64,000 nt of DNA. Source: Novosphingobium ovatum. Its GTDB lineage: Bacteria; Pseudomonadota; Alphaproteobacteria; Sphingomonadales; Sphingomonadaceae. Location: assembly GCF_009909235.1 (NCBI RefSeq), contig NZ_JAAAPO010000003.1, positions 310,001-374,000 of the forward strand. The letters are read 5' to 3'. Numbering within the stretch: the first letter of the stretch is position 1; every line of letters begins with the position of its first letter. Below, in pieces: positions 62,979 through 64,000 of this stretch. The notes under the pieces are model-generated. The model saw only the letters and a program-made list of their open reading frames with translations. It had not been told where the DNA came from and made no database searches. The position numbers and the translations under genes were made by a program.

Positions 62979-64000
62979 CGCATCAGGCGCCCCCCACAAA
63001 GGTCAAACCGGCGCGCAAGCGGGGGGAGCCCTTGCTGGTGTTCCTGATGATCCTGCTGGTCTGGGCGTTTGGCCGGTCGGCCTTGTGGGAGCCGGTGGCT
63101 TGGGGGCAACACGCGGTTGGCGGGTTGAGCCTGCCCTCGCAGACGGTGGCTTATGGCGTGCCAATGGGGGTGCAGCGGCTGCGCTTGTTGCCGCCTGTTC
63201 GCCATGCTGTGCCAACGCTGCTGCGCCGTCCGGCGGTGCCCGGCCCTGGGTGGATGGCGGGCGGGGGGCTGCCGCACATGGCCCTGGCCGGGCATCCCCC
63301 CGCACAGGCGCCTCCCGCCATGCCGCCGCCGATGATGGTGATGCCGTCAGGTCCGCCCGCGCCGCTACCCACGGTCGAGGTGGCCCGGTTGGCGCTGCCC
63401 CGGCCCGAACCACCTGCCATCGCGTCGGCCCGATTGCCCATGGCCGCGCCGTTCTCCCGTCCCACCACGCTGGTGGAGGCGGGCTTTGTGGCGTCTGGTG
63501 CTGATGCGCGGGTCGAGGCCGTGCCCTCAAGCCCCGCGCCCTTGCCCGAGCCATCGGTGTCGGGGCGCAGGGCGTCGGGCGGGCGACACTGGTCGGGCGA
63601 TGGCTGGGCGATGCTGCGCCCCGGCGGGCAGGGCGCGGGCAGCGCGGCGGGCAGTCTTACGCCCACCTATGGCGCCAGCCAGATCGGCGCGGTGCTGCGC
63701 TATCGGCTACAGCCCGATGATCCCAACCGGCTGGCGGTCTATGCGCGCGGCTATGGCGCGCTGAACGGCGGGGGCGAAAAGGAAGTCGCCGCTGGCATCT
63801 CGGTACGGCTGCATCGCAAGATCCCCGTGGCGATTATGGCCGAGGTGCGCGCGGGGCAGCCGCGTGCGGGCGTGTCGGCGCGGGTGCGTCCGGCGATGAT
63901 GGCGGTGACCGAACTGCCGCCACAGGCGCTGCCTGGCGGGTTCCGGGCCGAAACCTATGTGCAGGCGGGCTATGTCGGGGGGGCGAACGAAACCGCCTTT
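62974..64000 (+). CDS. NfrA C-terminal-like envelope protein, truncated by window end
   Basis: At least 342 residues, cut at the right edge. The ATG overlaps the stop of the NfrB-like gene (ATGA). An N-terminal membrane segment (LLVFLMILLVWAFGRSALW) is followed by ~180 residues rich in Pro/Ala/Met, then a domain starting near YGASQIGAVLRYRL that resembles the beta-strand C-terminal domain of NfrA-like outer-membrane proteins. With the glycosyltransferase it probably makes or exports a surface polysaccharide. Confidence 0.75.

Overview
The window looks like chromosomal DNA of a sphingomonad alphaproteobacterium, most likely Novosphingobium or a close relative. The DNA is GC-rich with strong G/C third-position bias. 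It carries the sphingomonad-type protocatechuate 4,5-cleavage (lig) genes, a LigM/DesA-type tetrahydrofolate-dependent O-demethylase, a TonB receptor of sphingomonad style and a NfrB/NfrA-like pair. The genus assignment is inference from gene content; no rRNA is present. I found no CRISPR array, integrase or intact insertion sequence.

Layout. (1) 0-13 kb: an AraC regulator, then a long plus-strand array that looks like a phenolic side-chain catabolic cluster: TonB receptor, two cupins of the 2,4'-dihydroxyacetophenone dioxygenase type, Rieske oxygenase, cytochrome c plus VAO/PCMH flavoprotein, secreted metallo-beta-lactamase-fold protein, two short-chain dehydrogenases (SDRs) and two zinc alcohol dehydrogenases. 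(2) 13-22.8 kb: two minus-strand SDRs of the LigD/LigL/LigN type, a short MetE-like protein, an IclR regulator, a second Rieske oxygenase, the LigM/DesA-type O-demethylase with an alpha/beta hydrolase, and the divergent metF-purU-folB group that can process the methyl group carried on folate. (3) 22.8-30.9 kb: LysR plus 3-oxoacid CoA-transferase, then a three-part EmrAB/NodT-type efflux system with its own LysR. (4) 30.9-41 kb: all seven structural genes of the 4,5-cleavage pathway (ligI, ligU, ligK on minus; ligJ, ligA, ligB, ligC on plus), a LysR regulator with two HTH regions, an extra NAD(P)-dependent dehydrogenase and an aldo/keto reductase. Two large structured intergenic repeats sit in this locus.

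(5) 41-50 kb: a tightly packed membrane/polyamine group (SPFH protein, two zinc-ribbon DUF4178 proteins, a small membrane protein, DUF350, membrane-anchored spermidine-synthase-like protein, exported amine-oxidase-like flavoprotein, SpeD-type decarboxylase) that runs by overlap into an OlsA-like acyltransferase and faces an OlsB-like acyltransferase. (6) 50-64 kb: mostly housekeeping and envelope genes: an autotransporter, S-formylglutathione hydrolase, ilvD, two tRNA-Gly(GCC) genes plus a 3' tRNA fragment, a CnoX-like thioredoxin, a LON-domain protein, a metallophosphatase, a SIMPL protein, gloA, nhaA, and a NfrB-like glycosyltransferase broken by a single-base frameshift next to a NfrA-like gene cut by the window end.

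How it fits together. Methoxylated lignin aromatics would be oxidised and O-demethylated in regions 1-2. The methyl groups would leave through folate (MetF, PurU) or as formaldehyde (Rieske demethylases, FghA). The resulting protocatechuate or gallate-type diols would be opened by LigAB and carried to pyruvate and oxaloacetate by LigC, LigI, LigU, LigJ and LigK. The substrate of region 1 and the product of region 5 cannot be read from the sequence and are the most promising unknowns.
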